DNA of 64,000 nt from Pirellula sp. (lineage in GTDB: Bacteria > Planctomycetota > Planctomycetia > Pirellulales > Lacipirellulaceae), in assembly GCA_013822725.1 (NCBI GenBank), contig PNKX01000008.1, positions 62,001-126,000 of the forward strand, given 5' to 3'. Each line of letters begins with the position of its first letter. Position 1 is the first letter of the stretch. The notes below the pieces were generated by a model. That model was not told where the DNA came from and ran no database searches. It worked only from the letters and a program-made list of their open reading frames with translations. Shown here piece after piece: positions 56,070-63,126 of this stretch. Position numbers and translations under genes: made by a program.

Positions 56070-56544
56070 TCGCTGCCTCCAGTTCCGCCAACCGTTCTCT
56101 TTCAAATCTAGTGGACCATTGCACCCAAAATTCGCTGTACTGGTCCCCGAACTGTTTAATCAATGCGGCGCGAACATCGGCCTCACGCTCCCGAATTTGC
56201 AGACGTAATGCCGCAATCTCATTGTCCAGGTTTCTCTGTTCCGAGACCTTGGCTAGCTGCTCTTTGAGGGCTACTAGCTCGCTGTCCGCAGCAGCGGCTA
56301 GGGCTTCTACTTGTCCGTCCAAAGACTCCAAGTCGCTAGCCATCGCTGCCGCCAACGTCGCTCGCCACTCTGCCGCTGGGGCTGAGTTGTCGAGAAGTTT
56401 GTAGGCGTCTTCTAATTCGAGACCTTCGACGGCAGCGACAATCAAATCCGCTGCCGTCTCACGGTCGACGTTGTAACAGAGGATTCCGAGACTCGTTGCC
56501 GCACTGAATAAGTCCCCGTTACGATGCGTCACTAGTGCTACCAT
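56062..56544 (-). CDS. Coiled-coil phage-type protein, unknown
   Basis: From the ATG at 56544 (MVALVTHRNGDLF) the protein has 160 residues. A helical N-terminal part is followed by a long coiled coil (about 75-160) rich in Glu, Leu and Arg. The family is not recognised. The frame is open upstream to 56604, but those codons overlap the Argonaute fragment in another frame. Its ATG overlaps the stop of the Argonaute remnant (ATGGTAG), the type of overlap expected if it originally followed another phage gene. Confidence 0.55.
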   Translation of the reverse strand: MVALVTHRNGDLFSAATSLGILCYNVDRETAADLIVAAVEGLELEDAYKLLDNSAPAAEWRATLAAAMASDLESLDGQVEALAAAADSELVALKEQLAKVSEQRNLDNEIAALRLQIREREADVRAALIKQFGDQYSEFWVQWSTRFERERLAELEAANG

Positions 56545-56855
56545 TTCATTGGCCGTCTTTGGGCAAGCCCTGCATAAATCTTTTCGCGAGCGTCTTCGAT
56601 CCAATTGCGTAGCATTTGGATCGAGACTCCGTCGCCGATGACTCCGACGCGGATTGCGTTACGAGGCGTGCCGTTGAGAGCTGAGGGCCCGAAGACTGTC
56701 AGGCCCGTTTTCGGATCTTCGCAGAAACCGTCGCGGGCAAATTCTAGCTTCGGCTCAGTAACGTGCCATGAATTAAACGTGGGAGCGGCGGCCCTAAGTA
56801 GAGATTCGGAGAGAAGTTGGGATCTGGATCGTCTTGGCTGATGGGTATTACTCAT
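56538..56855 (-). pseudogene. Short prokaryotic Argonaute, N-terminal remnant
   Basis: The 105-residue frame contains EPKLEFARDGFCEDPKTG, LTVFGPSALNG and IRVGVIGDGVSIQMLRNW. This matches, in order and spacing, the start of short pAgo proteins as I recall them: EPxLxF, DPRxGLxxFGP, IxxGVxG, then a helix. Short pAgos run to ~450-500 residues with MID and PIWI domains. Here the reading frame stops after KIYAGLAQRRPMKW, and phage-type genes follow. Neither MID nor PIWI sequence is found in any frame downstream. The start overlaps the TIR-APAZ stop by eight bases (ATGAGTAA), the tight coupling usual for SPARTA pairs. Family call from memory of related sequences, without alignment software. Confidence 0.7.
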
Positions 56856-58278
56856 CCGGCGCGTCCTCCGTGAAATCGGTACCAGAGTGGGTCGCAGTTA
56901 CGGCCGCCTCCGCGGCTAATGCAAGTTCATCCTCAGCCTGCTGAATCAATGATCCGATCCCAATGTGATCGAACTCGACGCCGAATCGCGTGCGAGAGAA
57001 TGCCGGTATGCCAGAGACAGTAATGGGAGCCCCGCCCGTGTTGATCTCAATTTTCGCCGAGTGCTTTGTCAGCGTTCGCGCCCAGAACATCACATGTCGC
57101 AGGATCGCCGCGTTGCGCTCCTTGCCTCCCCACTTTATTGAGAGGGGACCGACGGACTTTCCCTCGAGTGGACGGGTGCCATCCGAAGTAAACACATACC
57201 TCGGTTCAACGCAGATAAACATGGAGTCGCCGAGCGCCTGGAAGGCTAACTTTGCCCCGTGATGCACCCAGAAGGTGCTCCCAACGGAATTCTTCTTCTT
57301 GTCAGCGACGGTTCGTGCAGGGTCATTGCCGTTTTGCCAGGAGCGGGCGGCGTTTTCTTTGGGCATGAAATAAAAGCGGCCCTTGGAGTCTTGGCGAATT
57401 GGCAGACCTGCGAAATGCCCGCGAAGGCACCTATTGAGAAGATAGACTACCCACCGCCACTTTACAGGGTCGTCTTTCCACTGACCGACTGGCAGCGACT
57501 CAACTCGCGTCGTATCAATCGTTGCTCGCAGCGGTTCTGAAGCGTTGGATAAGTCAGCGAATGTTAGCAGCTTCTTGTCTTGAAGGATAAAGGGGCAAGC
57601 GGATTCTACATTGCTCCAAATTTCCTTTGGTTCGCGCGCGGAAGTGGGTGCCATCCAAATTGTTGTCGGATAGTCCTCAACGGGTAACAAGTTGCTCAGT
57701 ATGAATTCGGAGACCTTGTCGGGAGCGGCCGCCATCTCTTCGGACGGGTTGTGGAGTTGCAATGGACCGCTAGAGGACGCCAAGGGACGCCTTCTCCGGC
57801 CGCGAAGTGGCGGCTGGTTGCGAACTTTGCGTATCAATTTGAGGAAGCTTCTCTTGAAGTCCTGAGCGCGACGAAAATCGATCCAGTTCAGCGCCTTGAA
57901 TGGGGCGGGAAGTTCGGCATAGGCCCCCGTGGCCGCTGAATAGTCGCGAAGAAAAAGAGGGATGATGCGCCCTTTTCGATTGACCGGATCGTCAGCGACG
58001 ATGTGAGTCCATTCAAGCGTCGGCCAGGGCGCCGCGAGCATTTCGGGAGAGATGACGACAGCAAGATACCGACATGCCGAGAGCCCCTGATTCAGACGGA
58101 GCAAGACGTTGTAGCCAACGTCAATATCCCATTCGTCAAAGAATACTCTGAGTGGGCGTCCAGATGCGGTGCCGTCGAATGTTTCGGATTCGAGCTGCTC
58201 TCCGAGTTGGCGTACCCAATCCTTATCTGCGGCATTGTGACAGAGAAAAACGTCGACAGTTTCCTTTTGCTGGCTCAT
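56848..58278 (-). CDS. TIR-APAZ protein (SPARTA-type effector subunit)
   Basis: The 476-residue protein has an N-terminal TIR domain (about 6-155): DVFLCHNAADKDWVRQLGEQL, the RVFFDEWDIDVG strand, and APWPTLEW with Glu89 at the NADase position. The C-terminal part (about 190-440) has the APAZ pattern: a late block MFICVEPRYVFTSDG, GKERNAAILRHVMFWARTL, KIEINTGGAPITVSG. This lines up with TIR-APAZ proteins paired with short Argonautes. In known systems guide-loaded Ago senses foreign DNA and TIR-APAZ depletes NAD. GGCGGAG lies just before the ATG. It is intact although its partner gene is cut. Confidence 0.75.
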   Translation of the reverse strand: MSQQKETVDVFLCHNAADKDWVRQLGEQLESETFDGTASGRPLRVFFDEWDIDVGYNVLLRLNQGLSACRYLAVVISPEMLAAPWPTLEWTHIVADDPVNRKGRIIPLFLRDYSAATGAYAELPAPFKALNWIDFRRAQDFKRSFLKLIRKVRNQPPLRGRRRRPLASSSGPLQLHNPSEEMAAAPDKVSEFILSNLLPVEDYPTTIWMAPTSAREPKEIWSNVESACPFILQDKKLLTFADLSNASEPLRATIDTTRVESLPVGQWKDDPVKWRWVVYLLNRCLRGHFAGLPIRQDSKGRFYFMPKENAARSWQNGNDPARTVADKKKNSVGSTFWVHHGAKLAFQALGDSMFICVEPRYVFTSDGTRPLEGKSVGPLSIKWGGKERNAAILRHVMFWARTLTKHSAKIEINTGGAPITVSGIPAFSRTRFGVEFDHIGIGSLIQQAEDELALAAEAAVTATHSGTDFTEDAPDE

Positions 58279-58843
58279 ATCTCCGCCTTATTTCCAGAAA
58301 AGCAGCTTCTACAGTTTGTTAGTGTATCAATTATTCACGACTAATTGTGGGCACGCGCCCCTACGGTTACGGGAAGCCTCGAGGACACCTTGCGAAACTG
58401 CGATCTGGGATATTCGAGCGCCGAGACTCGGCCCGATTGTTCAAGTGCCGGCCAGAGCACTTTTAGAAGCAACGGAGTTTCAACTCGCGCCTAAAAGGTG
58501 ATTTGAGTAGCTACTCAAGCTGCGCTATTCTCTGCTGTTCTCTTCTTCGAGAACCTTATCTGGGTAGACGTGATTCACGATCGCCCCGTTCTCACAGACC
58601 GGCCAAGCGCTGGCTCGCCTGCGAGACCGGCGGCGTGCATTCCACGGTTTTTATTGCTCGTTAGTCCTGCGGACTGACGCTCAAGCGGCCCTCTGCCGCA
58701 ACGCGACGGGAGATCGTCGGATCGCCCTCGCCCATTCCTCGCTTGCTGAACGTTTCAGCGAGCCATTTCCCTCACGCGGGTTTCGTTTTTCGCCACTCAT
58801 GGCGAGCGAATAAACGCTCCCCGTTCACTCGGAGAAAATGACT
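58279..58843. other. Divergent spacer between TIR-APAZ and the ArdC-like gene
   Basis: No supported gene in 565 bp. AT-rich sequence near 58317-58345 (AATTATTCACGACTAATTG) would fit the TIR-APAZ promoter. At 58739-58765, CTCGCTTGCTGAACGTTTCAGCGAG forms an imperfect hairpin in the leader of the ArdC-like gene. Confidence 0.5.
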
Positions 58844-59677
58844 ATGAATCGTGAAGAAGCATTGGAGATGACCGATCGCGGCGTTCAGGAATTGATCGCC
58901 GCCTTGGAGCGGGGCAAAAGCGAACAGCTGCTGGAGTACTTGGCCTTTCAGGCCAGGTTCCACCAGTACAGCTTCAGCAACTGCCTACTAATCGCATTGC
59001 AGAAATCGGACGCGACGTTCGTCGCCGGCTTTCAGCGCTGGCGGCAGCTCGGCCGGTTCGTCAAGAAAGGCGAGAAAGGGATTCTCATTCTCGCTCCCTT
59101 GGTTCGACGGAAGTCTGCGGACGTGACGTCGTCGGAAGCTTCCGATGACGGACGATCGCGTGCGGTCGTCGGCTTTCGGGCGACATATGTTTTTGACGTG
59201 TCGCAGACTGATGGCGAGGAGCTTCCAGAGTTCAGTTCGATCACCGGCGATCCCGGGGAGCGACTGGACCAACTGAAAGAGCTAGTCGTCACGCGTGGCG
59301 TCGAGCTGCGCTACGAGGAAAGCCTCGGCGGAGCCCAGGGCGTTTCGGAGGGGGGTAAGATTGCCGTCCTCCAGGGCCTGTTGCCGTCGGAGGAGTTTGC
59401 CGTGCTGGTTCATGAACTGGCCCACGAGCTCCTCCATCGCACCGATCGTCGCAAAGAAACGACGGCTCGGGTGCGTGAGTTGGAGGCGGAAGCCGTCGCC
59501 TTCGTCGTCACCAGGGCGGCCGGTCTCGATGGTCTGGTGCGGTCGAGCGACTACATCCAGCTCTACGGCGGCGACAAGGAGCTGTTCCTGGCGTCGTTGT
59601 CGCACATTCAGCGGGTGGCTTCCGACTTGATCGGAGCCCTGCTGGGCAAGTCGGCGGCGGCGGAGAACGCCAGCTGA
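58844..59677 (+). CDS. ArdC-like anti-restriction protein (ssDNA-binding plus metallopeptidase)
   Basis: I use the ATG at 58844, nine bases after GGAG; another ATG two codons earlier is too close. The protein has 277 residues. The N-terminal ArdC-N-like domain (YLAFQARFHQYSFSNCLLI, GFQRWRQLGRFVKKGEKGI) binds ssDNA in known members. The C-terminal part is a zinc metallopeptidase with VLVHELAHELLHR and a downstream Glu region (ELEAEAVAFVVTRA). ArdC proteins are carried by plasmids and integrative elements to protect incoming DNA. The presence next to a defence gene fits an island that has both arms. Confidence 0.85.
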   Translation: MNREEALEMTDRGVQELIAALERGKSEQLLEYLAFQARFHQYSFSNCLLIALQKSDATFVAGFQRWRQLGRFVKKGEKGILILAPLVRRKSADVTSSEASDDGRSRAVVGFRATYVFDVSQTDGEELPEFSSITGDPGERLDQLKELVVTRGVELRYEESLGGAQGVSEGGKIAVLQGLLPSEEFAVLVHELAHELLHRTDRRKETTARVRELEAEAVAFVVTRAAGLDGLVRSSDYIQLYGGDKELFLASLSHIQRVASDLIGALLGKSAAAENAS

Positions 59678-59727
59678 CTTTTCGGGGCTTCCACTGTCAA
59701 TGAATTTCACATGAAAGGAAATGTTTA

Positions 59728-59958
59728 ATGGAAATGATTCGACTAGGATGCTTATTCTGTGATCGAGACGACTGCGACGGCGTGAACGATATTCCCGCGT
59801 CGTGGTTCTCGGTCGATTGCGTCCAAGATTTCGCCGCCTCGATGCGAGACGCCGGAGTCGATGGAGACGTCACGTTCTGGCAAACCCATCTTGGCGTTTG
59901 TCCAGAGTGCCAAGAAGCTGAGTTATGGCCGACGGAGACGAGCTTGGTTCTTGAGTAG
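59728..59958 (+). CDS. Small zinc-ribbon-like protein, unknown
   Basis: The 76-residue acidic protein has paired cysteines near its start (CLFCDRDDC), a lone Cys mid-way and CPEC near the end, probably a zinc ribbon. AAAGGAA precedes the ATG by a normal distance. It follows the ArdC-like gene by 50 bp on the same strand, so both are probably one operon; proteins of this size with a CxxC pair often accompany ArdC on mobile elements, but I do not know its function. Confidence 0.6.
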   Translation: MEMIRLGCLFCDRDDCDGVNDIPASWFSVDCVQDFAASMRDAGVDGDVTFWQTHLGVCPECQEAELWPTETSLVLE

Positions 59959-60629
59959 GTTTTCGTTGAGGTCGTTTGCACGCACGCCGCCGGCCTCATC
60001 TTTTCATTGCCGATCGCCATTTTCAGGCTGAGTTGAACACTACCCACTATCACCATCACCCGCTTTCTTCGTAGACTTTGGAAGACGCCGGCGTTCTAAC
60101 GCACGCAAACGAGCAAGGACGACCCAGAACACCTGGCCAAAACCAGGCCCTTAAATCGCCGCCTAGAAATCCGGCTCAGCGAGGTATGACGACGTAGAAT
60201 CGTCGCTTGCACGCATACAGCGAACGTAATTCCAACTTATGGGACGGTTACGAAATCGCCGCCCATGAAGCCTTAAGCCAAATCCTGGCGACACCATCAA
60301 GATCCTGATTCGACGTTTGACGGGACTTTGAGAGGTGACATGAGTCTAGACAAATCGCCGGCCGAAGAGTCGTCGGCAAAATGACTTGCGGCGACGAGTT
60401 CCGTCAATCCAACGTATTTCCAACCCCCATACTTTGTAGCTAGGGCGCGGATGCCTGATCGACCGCAGAGAGAGTTGCCAACGCCTGCCATCGATATTGA
60501 ACGGAGAGTGTTTAAAGAGAAGTCCGCACTAATCTGTGAGACAGGTCGATGTGGCACTGTATCAGCGCGTCACGCACATTTCCAGAATTGTCACCGAACC
60601 GCCTCTGAATCCTAATAAATCTTCCCTGC
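59959..60629. other. Spacer at the probable right edge of the island
   Basis: Nothing convincing in 670 bp. An 86-codon minus-strand frame (60297-60557) exists but shows no family features and has no ribosome-binding site that I can see. No tRNA 3' half (TTCGAATCC T-arm) and no copy of the 53.8-kb boundary were found here. It may contain decayed mobile DNA. Confidence 0.4.
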
Positions 60630-61700
60630 TTATAATCCGCGTCGGCCGATGATCAGGAGATGCGCCAATCCGGCTAGCGTTAACGACCAGGACGCGATTG
60701 CTATGTAAAAGAACGTTGGTGGCACTGCGCCCAAGAATGTCAGATCGATGGCTGAGGTCATCCGTGCGGTCGCAACAGAGTACATTCCCAGAGGGAACAC
60801 AGCGCCCCAGTACAGCGGGTCATAGCGTAGCGGGAACTTCTTCACGATGTGCCGCCAGATGCCCAGGATGAGCAACATCGGAATCCACCAGGTCGCGGTC
60901 GCCCAAAACAGCAGAGTGGCGCCTTTAATAAATGGAAGCAATTCTTGGATCAGAGGACTGCTATCGCCGCTGAGGATGAGGGTCGATCCCGCCAATGTCG
61001 AGATCGCCATTGCGCCCATATTGATCCAGTACGGCGGCGTGAGGTCCGATGGCTTGAACGGAAAAAACGTGTAGCGGTAGAAGATCAGGGAGATTATCCA
61101 GACATAGAGCATCGCCCCGCCCAGCCACAAGATCAGAGCGGCAAACAGCATTGCCTCACGTCCCCAGCCGGCCTGGCTTGATAGTTGCGAAGCGAGAACT
61201 GATACCGACTGCGTGGCCACTATTGAGACGAGCCAACCCCCGTTTAGCCCCTCCTCCAGCGGCGGCTTCACAGCCTTGACGGTTAGTACAGTAAACACGC
61301 CGTACATCACCAGAATCCAAAGCAATGCGCCGATGATCCATAGAGACCACGCCAAGAGCGCAAACTGTTGGATCAGCAACGCTTGCGTTCCCAGCACGCA
61401 CGAGGCTGGAATAGCCGTGAAGAAGCCGACGCCGCGAGCGTGGTTGCCGACGTCCGCAAGCAACCGAGCGCCGTGGCGGATCGCGCGGAGGGCAGTCAGC
61501 CCCCAGAGCACGAAGAAAAACATCAGATTAAGCCAGAACAGCGCACGCGCAATTGCAGCAAAGCCCTGGACCCAGGCCGCGAGCGAAACAATTCCCGTGG
61601 CCATAACTAGCGCGAAGTACGCAGGGAGCAGATCAGAGGCGGCGCGATCGATGGCGACGAGAATTCGCCCGCACCTCCGCGCTGGCGGATCGCCGGTCAT
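60630..61700 (-). CDS. TDT-family transporter (TehA/SLAC1/Mae1 type)
   Basis: The ATG at 61700 overlaps the upstream stop by four bases (ATGA), giving 356 residues; 46 further codons are open but unlikely. Ten hydrophobic segments can be counted, the first with PAYFALVMATGIVSLAA, typical of TDT transporters (GxxxxVMATGI). The family includes tellurite/C4-dicarboxylate exporters, sulfite exporters and plant anion channels. Being last in an operon with a molybdenum oxidoreductase, it may move the substrate or product anion of that enzyme, e.g. nitrate, nitrite or formate. Inference only. Confidence 0.8.
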   Translation of the reverse strand: MTGDPPARRCGRILVAIDRAASDLLPAYFALVMATGIVSLAAWVQGFAAIARALFWLNLMFFFVLWGLTALRAIRHGARLLADVGNHARGVGFFTAIPASCVLGTQALLIQQFALLAWSLWIIGALLWILVMYGVFTVLTVKAVKPPLEEGLNGGWLVSIVATQSVSVLASQLSSQAGWGREAMLFAALILWLGGAMLYVWIISLIFYRYTFFPFKPSDLTPPYWINMGAMAISTLAGSTLILSGDSSPLIQELLPFIKGATLLFWATATWWIPMLLILGIWRHIVKKFPLRYDPLYWGAVFPLGMYSVATARMTSAIDLTFLGAVPPTFFYIAIASWSLTLAGLAHLLIIGRRGL

Positions 61701-61924
61701 TGTGGCCTCTCGACAAGGTAGAGGTAGCGAAGCAACCCTAGGTTGAGAAGCAGGCAAACCGCGCTCGCGACCCCGGCCGGCAAGATCACGGCTTCGTCTC
61801 CGCCGAGGTAGGCGTTCATGGTGGCAGTCAGTAGCCACAACTGCAAAATGACCAGGATCAAGACAAGACAGAGGATGCCATAAACGACGGTCAGCCGCTG
61901 CTGGCGGGTAAAGCGTCTTTTCAT
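61697..61924 (-). CDS. Small two-helix membrane protein of the redox operon
   Basis: The 75-residue protein has two membrane helices (LTVVYGILCLVLILVILQLWLL and VASAVCLLLNLGLLRYLYLV). Its start overlaps the Rieske stop and its stop overlaps the transporter start, both as ATGA. It resembles small uncharacterised proteins (possibly the DUF6755 group) that follow Rieske genes. It may anchor the Rieske protein or serve the oxidoreductase complex. Confidence 0.7.
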   Translation of the reverse strand: MKRRFTRQQRLTVVYGILCLVLILVILQLWLLTATMNAYLGGDEAVILPAGVASAVCLLLNLGLLRYLYLVERPQ

Positions 61925-62469
61925 GTCATTGCCCTTTCCACGCCTGTGGCATAGATGCCGTCGCGTCGAACCTGCAAAGTGATGCGTGGCAATGGTCGGC
62001 GCGGCGGTCCGGCCAGGGCGCGACCATTTGCCATGTCAAAGTGCCCCTTGTGACAAGGGCACAGCAGCTGGCCCTCCTTGAACGAGGGTGTTACGGCACA
62101 GGCGAGGTGCGTGCATTTCTGACTGTAGGCGAGGAACTTAGTCTCGTCGATCCGCAGCAGCAGGCATGGCTCGGACTCGATCGGGTAGCTGAAGACGAGC
62201 GCCTCGCCGACGCTGAGTCGTTCGAGGTCGGCGATTTTCACGATCGGTGGCTCACCGCGTCGCTTCCGTCGCCAGTTCTGGTAGGCGATCGAGCACTGGC
62301 CCACGACGAAGGCGAAGCTGGTGAGACAAAGAAACTTTGTAAAGTCTCGCCGCGCAACGTAATGGTCCTGTGGCCAGTCGATAGGAAAATCACGCCGCCA
62401 CCGAGGCTGTTGGTCGTCAGATCGCCGGTCCGGGGGGACGGTGTGCAGTTCTGGGTCAGAGTCAATCAT
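61921..62469 (-). CDS. Membrane-anchored Rieske [2Fe-2S] protein
   Basis: The 182-residue protein has one hydrophobic segment near residues 45-62 preceded by RRDFTKFLCL. The Rieske domain has CTHLACAV and CPCHKGHF, the two Cys-x-His boxes that hold the cluster. It would transfer electrons between the ferredoxin/molybdenum subunits and a quinone or cytochrome. The N-terminal 40 residues are polar. Its start lies 15 bp after the ferredoxin stop. Confidence 0.92.
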   Translation of the reverse strand: MIDSDPELHTVPPDRRSDDQQPRWRRDFPIDWPQDHYVARRDFTKFLCLTSFAFVVGQCSIAYQNWRRKRRGEPPIVKIADLERLSVGEALVFSYPIESEPCLLLRIDETKFLAYSQKCTHLACAVTPSFKEGQLLCPCHKGHFDMANGRALAGPPRRPLPRITLQVRRDGIYATGVERAMT

Positions 62470-62484
62470 CGCGCATCATCCCCA

Positions 62485-63111
62485 TCAAAAGTCTGTAAGG
62501 ATGTTGAGGAACATATCTTGTCCCGTGGGATGTTCTTCGAGGGCCGCCGCGACGTCGATGTAGGCAGGAGTTCTTGCCTTGGGCGCCATCATGTGAACTT
62601 TGGTGTTAATCACCTGCCGGCCAAAATGAAACTGATTCACGGGAGTCGCCGTCTTGCGGAGCGATTCAACCTCTTCATGCGTACCAAAATACAGCGCCCC
62701 GCTGGGGCAAACGGTCGCGCACATGGGCTTCTTGCCGGCCGACGTCCGGTCGTAGCACATGTCGCATTTCATCATCAGCTCGAATTCGGTCTTCATCTTC
62801 GGGACGCCGAAGGGGCACGCCAGCACGCAGTTGTTGCAGGCGATGCACCGCGGCTTGCGTGCCGTTTGCACCACGCCGTCGGCCGTCCGCTTGATCGCAT
62901 CGGCGGGGCATACTTCGGCGCAGGTCGGACTGTCGCAATGCATGCAGACGACCGGCACCGTCTGCGGCGTCAGCTCGCGGTCAATGTATTCCAGATGGAT
63001 CATTGAGTGCCCGCGGTGCGTGTCGCATTCGCTGCACGCATGAACGCAGGCCTGGCAGCCAATGCAGCGGCCAGGATCGATGAAGAACTCACGGTTTTCG
63101 GAAGCGAACAT
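62485..63111 (-). CDS. Four-cluster ferredoxin subunit (HycB/NrfC type)
   Basis: The 208-residue protein has four cysteine groups: [44 protein letters not shown], and CDMCY...CATVCP. These would hold four [4Fe-4S] clusters, as in electron-transfer subunits of molybdenum oxidoreductases. It begins 16 bp after the oxidoreductase gene stop and precedes the Rieske gene, giving an electron path Mo - 4Fe-4S - Rieske. Confidence 0.93.
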   Translation of the reverse strand: MFASENREFFIDPGRCIGCQACVHACSECDTHRGHSMIHLEYIDRELTPQTVPVVCMHCDSPTCAEVCPADAIKRTADGVVQTARKPRCIACNNCVLACPFGVPKMKTEFELMMKCDMCYDRTSAGKKPMCATVCPSGALYFGTHEEVESLRKTATPVNQFHFGRQVINTKVHMMAPKARTPAYIDVAAALEEHPTGQDMFLNILTDF

Positions 63112-63126
63112 GGATTCTTGAACGTC

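Larger units (their letters stand above)
53860..59960. mobile_element. Remnant genomic island at tRNA-Ser
   Basis: Limits are approximate. Between the broken tRNA and the redox operon at 60.6 kb lie a truncated mobile-element gene, a phage-type segment, a TIR-APAZ gene with a cut Argonaute partner, and an ArdC-like gene. The base composition is visibly lower in GC than on both sides at least to 58.5 kb. No integrase and no second attachment copy was found, so the island is decayed or has lost an end. Confidence 0.6.

Noticed and set aside
60297-60557. 86-codon minus-strand frame in the 60-kb spacer
   Set aside because: No ribosome-binding site or family pattern; listed only as possible decayed DNA.
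53860-60600. Complete prophage or integrative element
   Set aside because: No integrase, capsid, terminase or second attachment site could be found; only fragments are present.
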